NCBI GenBank assembly: GCA_016617785.1
Contig: JADILM010000003.1
Span: 930,001-994,000 of the forward strand
Reading direction: 5' to 3'
DNA: 64,000 bases
DNA from: Sporobolomyces roseus
Lineage: Eukaryota > Basidiomycota > Microbotryomycetes > Sporidiobolales > Sporidiobolaceae
The notes under the pieces are model-generated. The model worked only from the letters and a program-made list of their open reading frames with translations, was not told the origin of the DNA and did not search any database. The stretch's first letter is position 1. Each line of letters opens with the position of its first letter. Shown here piece after piece: positions 22,778-35,100 of the stretch. The position numbers were made by a program, and so were the translations under genes.

Positions 22778-23294
22778 CGATGAGAATCTGGAGGAGTGGT
22801 GAGAGGGAGAGAATTGGAATCGCGGGTTGATCTCTTACACTTCATCACAAACTCTAGCAATACCTCGAGAGGACGCAGACAATCATCCGAGTACTCGAGA
22901 TAAACTACAGAGCGTAAAGGACGACTGCCGAAGCTGGGAACGATTGGGTATTCGGTACTCCACCTTGATCATTTCTCAACCTCTTGAATCGCCTCTAGAC
23001 AGCCGAGGACGACCTCGAACAGTTCAAAGAGACTAGAGAATAGCTTTCAGTGGTGCCCGCATCAGACAGGAACCTCTAACCTCGACTCGCCCCTTCGAAT
23101 CCACCCAATTTCGTCCCTCTGCTCGCCAAATCCCCTCCTCTCCCCTTGCCAACCATAGCTCCTGCCCGTCCTAGACCTTGACGCTTCGTATTCTCAAACT
23201 CTCCTCTCCTCAGCACCTCTCGCCGAACTCACACCCTCTCAATCGCTCGTCCAGAAATCACATCCCACTTTCCTCCCGCCTCTCTCTCTCTGCG
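22778..23294. promoter_or_regulatory. Divergent intergenic region
   Basis: These 517 bp separate the VPS51 start (minus) from the membrane-protein start (plus). An in-frame ATG at 23178 precedes the chosen start, but the stretch between is low-complexity. No RNA gene was seen. Confidence 0.4.
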
Positions 23295-23973
23295 ATGGTT
23301 CACTTCTCTCTCCGCTTCCTCTCTCTCGGGCCAATTCTCCTCCTCCTTCTCCTCTTCACCCCATCCCTCGCCTCACCCTTCACTTCGACCTCCCTCTCTT
23401 CCTCCTCATCAGGCATGTCCTTCTGCCGCTGCGCATGTTTCGGAAACTCGACCATCATCCCGCTCTACCGTCCAACGGTCCCTTCTGCACCATGCCTGAG
23501 TTGTACGAGACAGTTTTGTTTGGATCAGAAATTGAGTCAATGTGTTGGAGCGAAAACTCCAGAGAATGAGGATCCTGATACGGCGACTGGGGAGGAAGGG
23601 GATGTTGAAGCTAGGTGTTTCCGTAAGAATGCTCAGTCAATATGGTTAGTTCAAAAACTGATGTTGGTAGTTGCGTTCTTACAGAGAGGGACTCACCGAA
23701 ATCACATTTCATTATCGTTTGTTTTTTAATCATCGTTTCGACCTTACTCGTCCTCGCCGGTCTCAAACATTATGGGTTCGATCTCGGAGCAACGTTCAAT
23801 AGGAGTGGCGCGAAGGGAGTCATCACGGTGCGTGGTTGTTCTTCTTTCATCCATTTTCGAGGCGATTTTACTGAGAGCCGTAATCTCTTGCACAGGAATT
23901 CGCTCAGTTTGTGTCGTCGCTCATCAATAGGAGACGGATAGGAGGTGGAGCTTATACTAGTATGGGATCTTAG
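23295..23973 (+). CDS. Conserved fungal Cys-rich single-pass membrane protein
   Basis: Three exons: 23295-23622, 23685-23827 and 23896-23973. The start at 23295 gives a clean signal peptide (FLSLGPILLLLLLFTPSLAS). A lumenal Cys-rich domain follows with CRCACFGNSTIIPL, CLSCTRQFCLDQKLSQCVGA and DVEARCFQRDS. One membrane span (FIIVCFLIIVSTLLVLAGL) and a short tail close the protein. The C-x-C-x-C-F-x-N-S-T-I-I and Q-F-C-L-D blocks are, as I recall, shared with uncharacterised membrane proteins of ascomycetes and basidiomycetes; no function is known to me. An upstream in-frame ATG at 23178 would bury the signal peptide and was rejected. Confidence 0.8.
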
Positions 23974-24312
23974 TGTCGGAAAAATGTGAATCCCAAGGCT
24001 CGACTATCTGATCGGAATCTCGCTTAGAATTCAACACTTGACTGTGGGCTCGCTTCCGAATGACTCTGTGCTTTGTTCCCCTTCGCTGCGGTAAACTTTT
24101 CGACACCGCTTCTTCCCGTATTTTCGGTATCTTTCTCCTTTCGCAGCTCGCTACTACATAAATAAAATCCCTTCACAGCCCCAAACGAATCTTGTCCCTT
24201 CCCTCTGCAAATCTTCCTGCCTTTGCCAGTCTCCTCCTCTATTTGCCCGCTTTCGATCCTTCAACATATCTCGTCAATACCTCTCGGACACAGACTCGCA
24301 AAAACTTCCCCG

Positions 24313-24631
24313 ATGAACTCTGCTTCGCCTCTCAAATTCAACTCTCAGCTTTCCGTTCCTTCACCCATCGCACTTCCCCCAACAGCTACAAGATCGATGA
24401 GTACGCTCTCCCCCTTCCTCTCGAGGAGATGTCGGAAACAGAAGTTTGCTGACAAAATCGACAATTTTCCTAGGTTTCCCACCTCACCCTATTCCGTCTT
24501 CTCCAGCCCTTCCTCCCTCGAATCAACTCGCTACTCATCCTTCACAATTCGGCGAGACTGACAACCCCATGAGGTTGAGAGGTGGAGGTTGTTGCTCATT
24601 CTTCCTCAAGTGCGTTTTCTCTCAGTCTTAG
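24313..24631 (+). CDS. Small hypothetical protein, Gly/Cys C-terminus
   Basis: Two exons (24313-24400 and 24474-24631) join to a protein of about 81 residues. The N-terminal part is Ser/Pro-rich; the end reads PMRLRGGGCCSFFLKC followed by a few residues. The donor (GTACGC) and acceptor (TTTCCTAG) are good and the frame is kept. I do not recognise the family with certainty. The R-L-R-G-G-G-C-C ending could be a lipidation or membrane-association site, which is inference only. Confidence 0.5.
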
Positions 24632-25545
24632 GCTCTCGCACTCGCTCTGACCCGACGAAGGAGCTGACTTGGTAGGAGATTATTGGGACTCGCAGATTCT
24701 GTTTGTGTTGTTGTATCTGTGAAGCGTTGTGTTGTTTCGAGGTAGAGGAATGCTGTTGTGATTAATCGACGTCGAGGGAATAAGCTCAGATGCGAGGCAG
24801 AAACCGGGATGTGTATGAGGAAGATAGACGGTAGAGGAATTATCCGAGAAGAGAGATTGATCTCGTGTGGATAGGCGGGGAGCGTACCAGACGGGGATGA
24901 GCTACGAGTTGAGAGCGAGTGAAGGACACTTTTCGAAACGCTCATTCTGTTTACACTGCTCAATATTCGTCGATACTGTATCACTTTCTGTTGATATGTA
25001 TGACTTGTCGCTGGCACTTGACCTTCTGCGATTCAGAACTCATCCGTTGCGAAGCATAAATAGATCATTACAACAGAGGTAAAGCTTGCTTGGGATAGAT
25101 TGACGGTGGTGAAACTATAGATTATTAATGATGCTAACCAATCGCTAAGTGATCCTCACCCAGAGAGAACTGCAGAACAAGAAAAGTGTCGTGCGAAAAT
25201 TCAATTGAATAGAAGAGCCAAAAGCTTAGTTCGAAAATCACCCTTAGAAGAATCCCTTCTCTCGACTCTCTTTTTCCCGCTGTGAGTAGACCGGTAAGCC
25301 AAATCTCCCCTCTAGATTGATGCAGCTACCTTGGTAGGATGTAGCACAGCTAGTAGACTACTACTAGGTAGTCCTTCAACCCTCCAAGGAGCTGTCGTCG
25401 TCGTTGAGAAAAAACATTCATCAGAGCTGATCAATTTGCTTTCCCCTTCTCTCCCTCCCTCCCAACCACCTCTAACGACTCGCCGATACTCGATACAACT
25501 CACTAAACTACTCTACCTGAATATCGAACCGCCAAATCAGACAAC
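24632..25545. promoter_or_regulatory. Upstream region of RPL15
   Basis: About 900 bp without a supported gene. A 129-codon minus-strand ORF (24628-25017) has no family resemblance and overlaps the end of the small gene. Near 25320-25375 short self-complementary TAGTAG/CTACTA words cluster upstream of the ribosomal-protein start. I checked for tRNA-like GTTCGA boxes and found none with an acceptor stem. Confidence 0.4.
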
Positions 25546-26369
25546 ATGGGAGCCTACAAGTACATCTCGGAGCTTCACAAGCGCAAGCAATCGGACGTCC
25601 TCCGTTTCTTGCTCCGTGTTCGATGCTGGGAGTACAGACAGCTCAACGTCTGCCACCGTGCTTCGAGGCCTTCCCGCCCCGACAAGGCCCGTCGTCTCGG
25701 TTACAAGGTTAGTCTCACTCTCCCTCTCTCTTTCCCCTTCCCCCATCATCTCTCGCACTACAGGGGAGGCAAACACACAATAGCTACTCTCAAGAAGCTA
25801 TCAAGCCGGACGAGCAGCAGAAGATCATTCACTGGCATCCAAGAGTCTTCGACTTCTCCGCCATTTTCTTCGACCATTCTTCGACAGCCTGCTCGTACCC
25901 TCCCCTACCCTCCCTTCCTCCCAAACTCTTTTCGATTCTCGCGGCCCAGGTCGACACCCTTTCCGAAGGGTTGAAACTGTTCGGGCTGCCAAATCGATTC
26001 GAGCAATTCCCCAAATAAAACCTTTAGGAGCAGCATGACTGACGACGTGCTGCTCGATGCGGTTCTTCTTCTCTCTCTTTCGTCCAATAGGCCAAGCAAG
26101 GTTACGTTATCTACCGTATCCGTGTTCGCCGTGGTAACCGCAAAAAGCCCGTTCACAAGGGTACGCTTCTCTCTCATTTCCCCTCTCTGCTCTTCTCGAG
26201 TTCTCAACTGATCGAGATCGATCGACACGTAGGTGCCACCTTCGGTAAGCCCACCAACCAAGGTGTCAACCACCTCAAGTTCCAACGTTCGCTCCGTTCG
26301 ACCGCCGAGGAACGTGTCGCTCGTCGATGTGGAGGACTCCGAGTTTTGAACTCGTACTGGATCAACCAA

Positions 26370-26401
<32 letters not shown>

Positions 26402-26679
26402 CGTCGACCCTCACCACAAGGCGATCCGTCGTGATGCTCGCATCAACTGGATCTGCAACCCCGTTCACAAGCGTCGTGAGGCCCGTGGTCTCACTTCGGC
26501 TGGAAAGCAAAACAGGGGTATCGGAAAGGGTGGACGACACAACCATCAACCCAAGACTCAACAATGGAAGAAGCACAACACGTACGCTTTTCGTTTCTCT
26601 CTTTTTCTCCTCCCCCTCCTTCCTTCGCTAATTCACTCTTTGTTACATTTTCAGTCTCTCCCTCCGTCGTTACCGTTAA
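25546..26679 (+). CDS. RPL15: 60S ribosomal protein eL15
   Basis: Structural protein of the large ribosomal subunit. Exons 25546-25707, 26091-26160, 26233-26581 and 26655-26679 give about 201 residues, the family length near 204. It starts [17 protein letters not shown] and shows [58 protein letters not shown] and [18 protein letters not shown], ending LSLRRYR. Intron 1 is 383 nt, far longer than other introns in the window, and carries hairpins (see 26028-26055). Codon use is strongly biased to C-ending codons, as expected for a highly expressed gene. Confidence 0.97.
26028..26055 (+). promoter_or_regulatory. Hairpin enclosing branch site in RPL15 intron 1
   Basis: GAGCAGCA (26028-26035) pairs perfectly with TGCTGCTC (26048-26055). 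The 12-nt loop contains CTGAC, the branch-site consensus used in this genome, with the likely branch A at 26042. The acceptor AG is at 26089-26090. A second small hairpin, CCCTTTCCGAAGGG, lies upstream in the same intron. A role in splicing control is inference. Confidence 0.55.
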
Positions 26680-27036
26680 ACGGTTCCTTTACGGAAAGGA
26701 TCAGCGTGTTTGGACTTCTTTTGTTTGGAGAAGCGAGGGGAGAAATTTTTTGGTTGGGTTCACTTTTTCATGTTCGGATCTTTTTGTCGACGGCGGTTTC
26801 GTTCACTTGTTGGGAATGTTCGGGGAAAGGGAAGCAGGCGGAGCTCCATGTACTCCCTTCTACCTTTTGTCGCTTCTTTTTTCAGGTTTTCAGATTGCAA
26901 CGAAAAAAAGGAGACGAATGTACCACCAAAAACTTTCAGAATGATATCTCGCACAGAGAGAGAGCTTAGTCGAGAGTGTTTATCTTTCTCTTGAGCGGGC
27001 AAGATCATCGAGTCGCATGAACGTGTGAGCAATAAT
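26680..27036. other. Convergent 3' region, RPL15 and CYC2-like
   Basis: These 357 bp hold both 3' UTRs. The plus strand is T-rich after the RPL15 stop. Nothing else was seen. Confidence 0.4.
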
Positions 27037-28351
27037 CTATAGTTTCACCACTTCTCTATCTGTATAACCCAATTCTTTCAAAATCCCTCCAACAGGTCCC
27101 TGCGAGAAATTCCTCCCTCTAGGTCCAGCGACCGCGTTGATCATACTGTGAACGCTCATTCACCTACTCTATCAGTTCTCCTGCGATGAGGAAGATAAGA
27201 GATTCAAAGATAAGCTCACCCTTCTGGACCACAAACGACGATGACTCTCCTCTTCCCCTCCTCCTTCCTTCCTATCCTCTTCTCCAGTACTTTGCGATCA
27301 ATCATTCCCACCTGCGTATTCGGCGGTAATGACTCGACACTCTGAGTAGGATCGAGTCGATCAACTTGATAATGGATTTTAACGTTCTTTTTCGAGGAAG
27401 CAGCGGATTCGACGAGTTTATCGAGCGATGAACGGAGGAATGTGTTGGAAGGGGAGGAGGAAGCGTAGATTAACGAGAGATCGGTAGAGGTGCGAGAGGA
27501 GGAAGTGAGGGAATCTTGGATTAATTGATAAGCTGGTGTAACTCCAGTTCCACCTGCGATCTGTACTCCGTTCCTGGACCTATCAGTATGGATCGATAGT
27601 GCTGATGGAGAAGAGACGTACGAATACGACCTCATCCCATTCTTTCGGTCGATAGTACCAAGTGACTGAGGGAGCTCGAATTGAAATCTTGTCGCCTGCT
27701 CCTAATCTATGAAGGTACCTCGAAATCTCTCCGTTCGGGTAAAGTTTGACGACTAGTTCGAGAGTTGCCGATCCGTTCGGGTTGAAACATGATGCGCTCA
27801 GAGGCTACGTCGCGAAAACGAGATTAGATCAGTTTCATTTCTCTGATTTTAACAGTACCGTTCAAGCGACGTACGGTATAAGCTCTTTGAATCTGTAGTG
27901 TAGGTTCCTTGACGAATAAACTCAAGATAGGTTGAGCGTCCGGATCGCTCTTGAGTACTTCAGGTAAAACAGACTTTGGAACATTGATCCTGAATAACGA
28001 AGTATCCCCCGTCAATCGTTCGACCGTTTCGATTGTTACATCCGTCCATCTGTCTGGAGCTAGTATTGATTCTTCTTCGCTCGTGTAGACGTAGGTTGAG
28101 AGACCGATCAAAAGAGTTGCGGCTGCTCCGAACGGGATTGAACGATTGAGAGGTTTCCGAGGAGGTGGAGGGGGTTTGGAGGTTGTGGAGAGGGTTCGGA
28201 GAGAGCTAGGAGGTCTACTGAGGGTGCAGGAGGAAGGGAGGATCGCTTTCTTGATGAGAACTCGAGAGTGCCGGGAAAGTGGTCTAGAGGAAGTTGCGAG
28301 GGTTGCACGTGTTGCTGAGAGTATCCCTGGGCTATTACAGGCGAGCGACAT
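27037..28351 (-). CDS. CYC2-like mitochondrial FAD/NAD oxidoreductase
   Basis: The start at 28351 gives a long Arg/Ser-rich N-terminus, typical of a mitochondrial presequence, then one membrane span (IPFGAAATLLIGLSTYVYTS). The reductase part has the ferredoxin-reductase-type order: FAD site RAYTPLSASCF, IRAPSVTWYY, the NAD-binding VVFIAGGTGVTPAYQLI, VIVVCGPEGMI and a C-terminal GPVGGILKELGYTDREVVKL. The 'AGP...QGP-GG' ending before the last strand fits fungal Cyc2 proteins (intermembrane-space flavoproteins tied to cytochrome c haem attachment) better than MCR1-type cytochrome b5 reductase, but the two share the fold and I cannot separate them fully. Several introns interrupt the FAD domain; all keep frame. 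Confidence 0.78.
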
Positions 28352-28564
28352 GATCTAGGGCGACGTGGAGTGAAATGAAGGGTGAAAAGTTGAGCGATTC
28401 GCAAATTCGACTAACTTCGCAAACTTTCTTTCATCGAAGCCGGGACTCACTCTCGGTTGATCCATGAGAGGCTCGACGAGTCCTCTCGAGTAGGACCAGA
28501 TATGCGTCTGACAAAAAGATCTATTACAAGCACTCTTTTTCTCTCGCTTCAAAAGATCCAAAAT

Positions 28565-30780
28565 CTAGAAACGAACAGCAGCTGACTTCTCAATCATCTC
28601 GAGAGGGACCTGTAAGGAAGAGGCTGGAGATCAGTAGGAAGCAAAGGGGATGAGCTTATCCAGAGAGCCTCTCTTACCTTGTGACCTAGAAGATCACGAA
28701 TGTTTGAAATCCCATAACTGTTCACTCTCATTCTCTAGTCAGTACTCGCTCTACACCTCCTCAAAAAGAGTAGTCATGAAGAAAACATACCGAATCATAG
28801 TAGGTCTCTCCAAACTCAACCCGAACCCAAGCACTCTCACATCTTCTGGTAATCCCATCGTCTCCAACATTTCCGGTCTGAACAAACCCGAATTACCAAT
28901 CTCTACCCATTTCCCGAGTCCCTCATGCCACGAAAAGATCTCTAATGATGGTTCAGTGTAAGGGTTGTAGGCAGGTTTGAATCGTAAATTCTTGACTCCC
29001 ATCTTCGAAAAGAAAACTTCCATGAAACCTATATAAATATACTCACTTCATTAGCGAGTTTCCCCATTCAGAGCGCGGGGGAGGAGAGTAGTGCGTACCA
29101 ATGAGATCAGCGAGGGTTAGGTTCCTATCAGCTACGACTCCTTCAACCTGATGGAATTCAGCTAAATGAGTCATATCGACCGCCTCATTCCTGAAGACCC
29201 TATCAATCGAAAACATTTTCGCAGGTTTGAACCCTCCTTTTTGGTTCGCGAGTTCGTAGAGCATGGCGGAAGAGACCGAGGTAGTGTGGGTACGGAGGAC
29301 TAGTCGTGAAGTCTCTTCTTTCGAGAAGGGGTAACGGTATCCGGTTGAACCGTTACCTCCTACTTCGTGTACCTTTTTGACCCGCTCGTAATATTCCTCG
29401 GGGAAACCGGTAGATGTGACAGGATCTAATTTATTTTGAAAAGGGGGGCTTTAGCCAGGTGACAAAGAGAATGGGAGTGAGAGGGATGGATGATTACCTT
29501 TGAGGTAGAAAGTATCTTGCATTTCTCGTGCGGGATGTTGTTGAGGAACGAAGAGGGAGTCGAAACACCAGAAAGATGATTCAACGAAGCGGTTCGTAGG
29601 CATCTCGGTGAAACTGTACAATGAAGAAGGATACCCCATCAGCTCGCTTGATACGAGGATGAAATGGAGCTCTTTGCACGTACCCCATTTCGAAGAAGAT
29701 GTTTCTGAACTCTTCTCGAACCTTCATCAAAGGGTGAAGAGCACCTGAATTGGTAGGTACTCCCTCGGCTTCAAAGTTGTATTTCTTGAACGAAGCTTTC
29801 TCCCACGCTCCCCTGTATGCACGCAAACCAGTCAGTACATCAGACCCGAGTGTCAGAACTGAGAAGTGAAGAAAAACATACGAGTTGAGTAGTTCGACAG
29901 TCAAATCAGTTTCGAGTTTTTGAACCGTCGTTGAGAATTGAGAACCTTTCTCCACTGAATAATAGAAAGTTTTCCTGGTACGCGAACCCAACGCAGCGTC
30001 AGTATCGAGATCGACGAATAGATAGGTTCGAAAAGTGGTTTGACGTACTTCTTCTCTACTAGTTTACGTTTGATCAACTCTCTCAAAAGTTTCTCATCCC
30101 CATGATTACCCTCCTTCTGAACAATCAACAAATCGTTCCTAGTCTGATCCTCTACATTCTCAACCTAATCTCTCTCTCCACCTTTCTCACAATCAGCTCC
30201 CTACTCCCCTAGATCTCGAAGAAAGAAGAAAGAACTTACAGCTCTCACGAAACTATCACCTTTTTTAACGATCCATTTATTCTTCATGGCTTTTCCTTGT
30301 CCGACTTTCGCTACGTCTTTACCTACGACTCCTTCAATTTGTGAGGCAGTCAAACCCGAATCGGAAGTGGTCGAGGGGGGAAGGGAAGACCAAACGAGGT
30401 ATTCGTGGGAACCGCGAGAGGCGATGAGGGCACCTTCTGAGCTGAGGATGAGAGATTCTTGATTGATTTGTTTGAAAGCGATCATCTGTTCAAAGGTTTC
30501 AAGGTTCAATTGAGATGAAACAATTCAGAGAGAGAGAGAGAGAGATAGAGAGAGATGTGTGTACCTCTTTAGCGAGTAGACTGTCCAAAACACCTTTGAC
30601 TGCATTCTGTGCTTCCAATGAAGGTCCTACTACGACTGATTGAGGAGTTGAAACAGTTGAGGGACTCGAGGATGGAGCGAGAGTCAAAGAGAGTACTCGA
30701 GTGTCGGGGATAGACCCTTGAGTGTCGAGCGTGTGTAAAATCACACTCTGGAGTTGTTCAGGCGCGAGTGGGGTCGACAT
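28565..30780 (-). CDS. FRS2: Phenylalanyl-tRNA synthetase alpha subunit, cytosolic
   Basis: Class II synthetase subunit that charges tRNA-Phe together with the beta subunit. The start at 30780 gives [21 protein letters not shown]-terminal DNA-binding-fold domains include [20 protein letters not shown] and [15 protein letters not shown]. The catalytic domain shows [49 protein letters not shown] (motif 1 region), [35 protein letters not shown] (motif 2) and [18 protein letters not shown]. The end is [14 protein letters not shown] and [13 protein letters not shown] (motif 3), finishing SAAVRF at 28565. It spans at least nine exons. One intron near 30527-30556 holds an (AG)n run. The length of about 540 residues is as expected for fungal Frs2. 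Confidence 0.96.
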
Positions 30781-30920
30781 GGTTGAAATGGTTGAAAGTT
30801 GAAGAATTCCCTCTCTCTTTCGCACAAAGTTAAATTCATTTCGCAATAACTCTCCAAAATGATCTCTCATTCGCAATAGTTTGATAACGAGATAGTATAT
30901 ATAAATGCAAGGTCACTACT

Positions 30921-31971
30921 TTACTCTTTGATCAAACCTTTCTTGATCAAAACCCTTTCTACCGCTCTCTCAATCATCAATTCCAAAGCACCTCCTTGTT
31001 CCCCTCCGTTCTCCAACACGTTCCTCACTACACTCTCGACTCCTTTCCCAACGACATCACATTCGACATTAACCGTTTCCCCTACTCGTTTCATAGCGAC
31101 CACAGTACGACTCTGAGTATGTACGACCAACATGACTCCAAACACTCCTCGTCCTTCTTCATAATGCTCTTCTGTCGGTTTCGGCGTCGAGAGATGCGTC
31201 AGAGTCAAAGAGGTACCGTCGAGAGCAATGTAGCCTTTCGGAATCAAAGGGAGGTAGAATTCGATTGGTAGCGAGAACAATAATCGGATTGAATCCCCAT
31301 CCGGTGTGATGGAGAGGATTTTAGCGGTAGTATCAACGTGTCCCTATTCAGGCGTTTTAGTTCATGAGTAGTACAAACCGAGTCAGAAAGGGGAAGCGAA
31401 CAGAAAGAGAGGGAGAGAGAGCGTACTTGTACGAAATGACCTCCGAATCTACCATGACCTGCCATAGCTCTCTCCAAATTAACTTTACTACCCACCTCCA
31501 ACTTACCTATTCATACCGCTTTCCCCTTCACTCCATCAGCTCTCTTCCCTCAAACCCAACCAAAAGAGAGAGACTTACCTAGATTCGTTCTCGCAAGGGT
31601 TTCATTCGCCAACCCAACTTTGAACCAACCCTCTTCCGTACTCCATTCAGTGACAGTCAAACAAACTCCATTAACCGCAATACTATCTCCTAATTTGCAG
31701 TCTTCTAACACTTCTTGAGCCGATGAAATCGTGAATGAATAACCTTCGAATTCGGTTGTAGGAGTGATTGAGGAAATTCGACCGAGGATCTATACAGAGA
31801 GAGGAGGGGGTTCAGTGAGAGTTGGAGAGGATGGGGAGGGAGAGCTTACTTCGATCAGACCTGTGAACACTAGATCAAGGGAGTGAGGGAAAGTTGAGTC
31901 AGCCGATCCGGGGAGGGGAAGAGCGAGGACGGGATGGGGGAGTACAGCTGATAGATCGGGATAGACTTACT
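30921..31971 (-). CDS. RIB5: Riboflavin synthase
   Basis: Dismutates two 6,7-dimethyl-8-ribityllumazine molecules to riboflavin. The two-fold lumazine-binding repeat is clear: repeat 1 MFTGLIEILGRISS, SIAVNGVCLTVTEW and VGLANETLARTNLGKLEVGSKV; repeat 2 GRFGGHFVQGHVDTTAKI, YIALDGTSLTLTHL and GVMLVVHTQS. The first coding base (A at 31971) and the remaining TG (31869-31868) of the start codon lie on opposite sides of a 101-nt intron (GTAAGT...CTAG), and joining them gives the canonical MFTGLIE. Exon 2 is only 20 nt (31850-31869). The C-terminal tail from about HLSTPKPTEEH on is longer than in most homologs. It ends KKGLIKE at 30921. Confidence 0.95.
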
Positions 31972-32142
31972 CGTAGGTAGCTTGCGTGTTCTGTAGTAGT
32001 ATCGACTTGGTAGTGGTAGAGAGGGAAGGAGTGAATCTTTACATCTCTCTCTTTCTCATCTCTCCCGATCGATCACTCTGCTCGCGAGCAACATTACCAA
32101 CTAAACAATTCGAATGCACGAATAGTAATCAGTCAAGTCAAG

Positions 32143-35100
32143 ATGTCGGATCCCACCTCGAACAATGCCCCACTCATTTCCCCCCTCCTCGCCTCTCTCC
32201 CCTCCTCTTCTCAACCCCGTTCCCGTCAATCCACCACTACTTCCGCATTCTCCAGACTCGCAAACCTAGCCCTCTCCTCTACCTCTTCCTCTTCTCAAGA
32301 CCGTTCCTCCTCCTCATCTTCTTCCCCAATCTCTCAGACTCATAGAGGTGCATTCGACGCATTAGAATCCATTGCTCAGTTGGATAATCAGGGTCAACAA
32401 CAACAACAACAACAACAACAGAGGAAGAGAATAGCGAGTATTGATTCACGTTTAACCAACAACGAAATCAATCAAGGAGGAGGCAAAGTTTATCCTCCTA
32501 GAAGCAACAAGAGGGGGAGTTTGAGGGATTCTAGTGAATCTAGATCTAGAGAGAGAGGAGGAGGAGGAGGAGGAGGAGTGAGTGAAACTAGTTCGGGTTA
32601 TCTAGCGGGTGGGAGTAGTGGTTTCGTAGTGGATTCACCAAGTTCGAGAGGAGGGTCTTATTGGGGGATCGAAGGGAATAATCCTAGTTATAGTGGAGGA
32701 GTCTCAAGTTATGGCATGAGTGGGTTCTCGAGCATTCGTGAAGGGGGTCAAGGTGGACATTTCTTTCAACCTGGTGCGGGAACTAGTGGATTCTCGTTCG
32801 AAGGAGGAGGAGGAGGAGGTGCGAGTTATTGGGATGCGAGTTACAGGAGTTCAATCACTGGATCACCATCCCTATTTGGAGGAGCTCAGTCAAGATTGAC
32901 AAGTTTGAATCTAATCTCTCAAAATCAAACTCAAGCTGCAACTGCAAGTTCTTCAGACGAATCAAAGTTATCTATCCAACAGCCATGGGGTGAAATCGGG
33001 AGGGGTGTGAGTCCGATAGGGAGATCGAGAGCTCAGAGTCCCAGTTTAGTGAGGAGTGAGAGTCCGATGGGAGGTGGTAGGAAATTGAAAGAGTTGAGTA
33101 GGAGGTTGAGGTATTCGATTGGACAACCGGGAGTCACCGCTGCGAATAGGGATAAAGGTTTGGTTGGGATCGCGAAACCACCGAAAGATGGGAATGGAGA
33201 ATTGGGGAGAGTCGTCGTTGCTGGGAAAACTTGTAAGTTTTGTTTTCTTCTTTCTTTTCCTCTCTTCTCTCGGATTTCGCTGATCGTTAAATTGGTGTTT
33301 CAGCGTTGAAGTTATTGAAAATACCTCATGGTTCGACCCCGAGACGCAATCCAACCCAACTCAACACGGCAACTTCTCATATTCACCGTTCCTCCTCTAT
33401 CGCAGATCGTCGATCTCGTTCTCGAGGTCGAGCTGCTGGAGGCGTCTCACCAAACAATGGGAGACGAAACGAATCGGTCGAACCCTCGGAAGGAGATGTC
33501 GAGGAGAGGGAGGAAGTTAGTGAAGTTATGGATGTTAGATCTGGGAGTCGATTGAGTCCGGGTTATTTGTTCAGCGATGTTAGATGGGGATATGGAGGTG
33601 ATTCGAACTTCTTGCTCTATATCTGGGTGAATGAGCTGATGTAGGGAGATTGAATGACTACACAGCTACTTCGAATAAACTCGCGACGGCTTGTACGAAC
33701 GGAGCGGTGATTTTGTGGGATTTGAACAGGGATGGAGGGAGTAAATTGGATCAGGTCAAGTATGAACACGATCGAGCGGTGAACAGGATAGTGTTTGGAG
33801 GTCAGACCGGGAATTGGTTGATGAGTGGTGGTCAAGATGGTCAAATGAAATTATGGGTGAGTTGCGATCGTTCTTCTCAGCAACTCCCAACGAAATGCTC
33901 AGCAAGACGATCTGTTCCACAGGACATTCGAGAAAGTCGGCCTTCGTCAATGATCCTCAAAGCTTCATCTCCAGTTCGACACCTTTCCTTCTCCCCCTCT
34001 GCTTCACAACCTTTCACCCTCCTCGCCGCTTGCGCTTCAGGCACTCTCATTCGCTACGATGTCCGGTACATCTCACGCCAAAACGGAGGAGCGACAGATC
34101 GAATAGCAGGACATATCGGATCCTGTCTCGCGATGGATTGGAGAGACGGATTCGATTGTGAGAAGGGAGGAGCTGGACCTGGGGTGAGTCAAGAGACAGC
34201 AGGAGGAGGGAAAGAAGGTGGGTGGGTAGTGACGGGAGGGATAGATTCAACGATCAAGATTTGGGATTTCTCTTTACCGACTTTATCAACGAAACCGGTT
34301 AGAACCTTGTACCCGACTCAACCGGTACAATCAGTCTCGTGGCACCCTACGAATGGAACGGAACTCGCTTCTGCACCGCTACCGAGTTTGAGTTTGGGAT
34401 CGGATGCGGGAGGAGGAGGAGGAGGAGGGGGAGATGAAACGACTCCGACCACTCCAGTCGCTATGAATAACCCGTTCCGAGATGGATCAGCTGCAAAGTC
34501 GGGTGGGAATAGTTGGAAGAATGAGATTGCGATTTGGGATACGAGGAGACCTTATTTCCCGAAACTGTCGATCAAAACTAACGAACCAAGTTCAGGTGAG
34601 TCTTACTCGTCTTTCGACCTAATGCTGAACGACCACTCATGCGTTTGACACTCTCCAGCGATCCTGTTCAATGACGACGAAACGATCTGGGCAACTTCGA
34701 AGACTTCACCGACTTTTCATCAACACGACACAGCGAGCGATTCTTATTCTCTACTCGACTGTATCGATCGACCTTCAGCAGCTTGGAACCTCGAAGGTGA
34801 CTTTGTGTTTGTCGATGATACTCGAACACCCTTCGACGTGCCTTTCGAACGGATGTGAGTGGGAAGCTTCTCTCGCCTCGCGATTTTGCTCATCTCGTTC
34901 GTTTCTCTTTCAGGCGTGCCCCTGTACCAGTCAATAGCGACAAGTTCTTACCCGAAGTGTACATTGCAACTGTCACTGATCTCGATCCCGACTTTTCCAC
35001 CGAAACTTTCTGTCAACTCGCGAATAATCTCCAGCTTGTCGGCGACTTCGATGAGATCTGCGATGAGAACGCTCATGTAAGTTCACTCCCTTCTGTTCCT

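Noticed and set aside
24628..25017. 129-codon minus-strand ORF upstream of RPL15
   Set aside because: No domain, no splice partners, unlike coding bias, and it overlaps the 3' end of the small plus-strand gene.
25708..26090. snoRNA in the long RPL15 intron
   Set aside because: An H-box-like AATAAAA word lies beside a hairpin, but there is no ACA tail and no C/D box pair.
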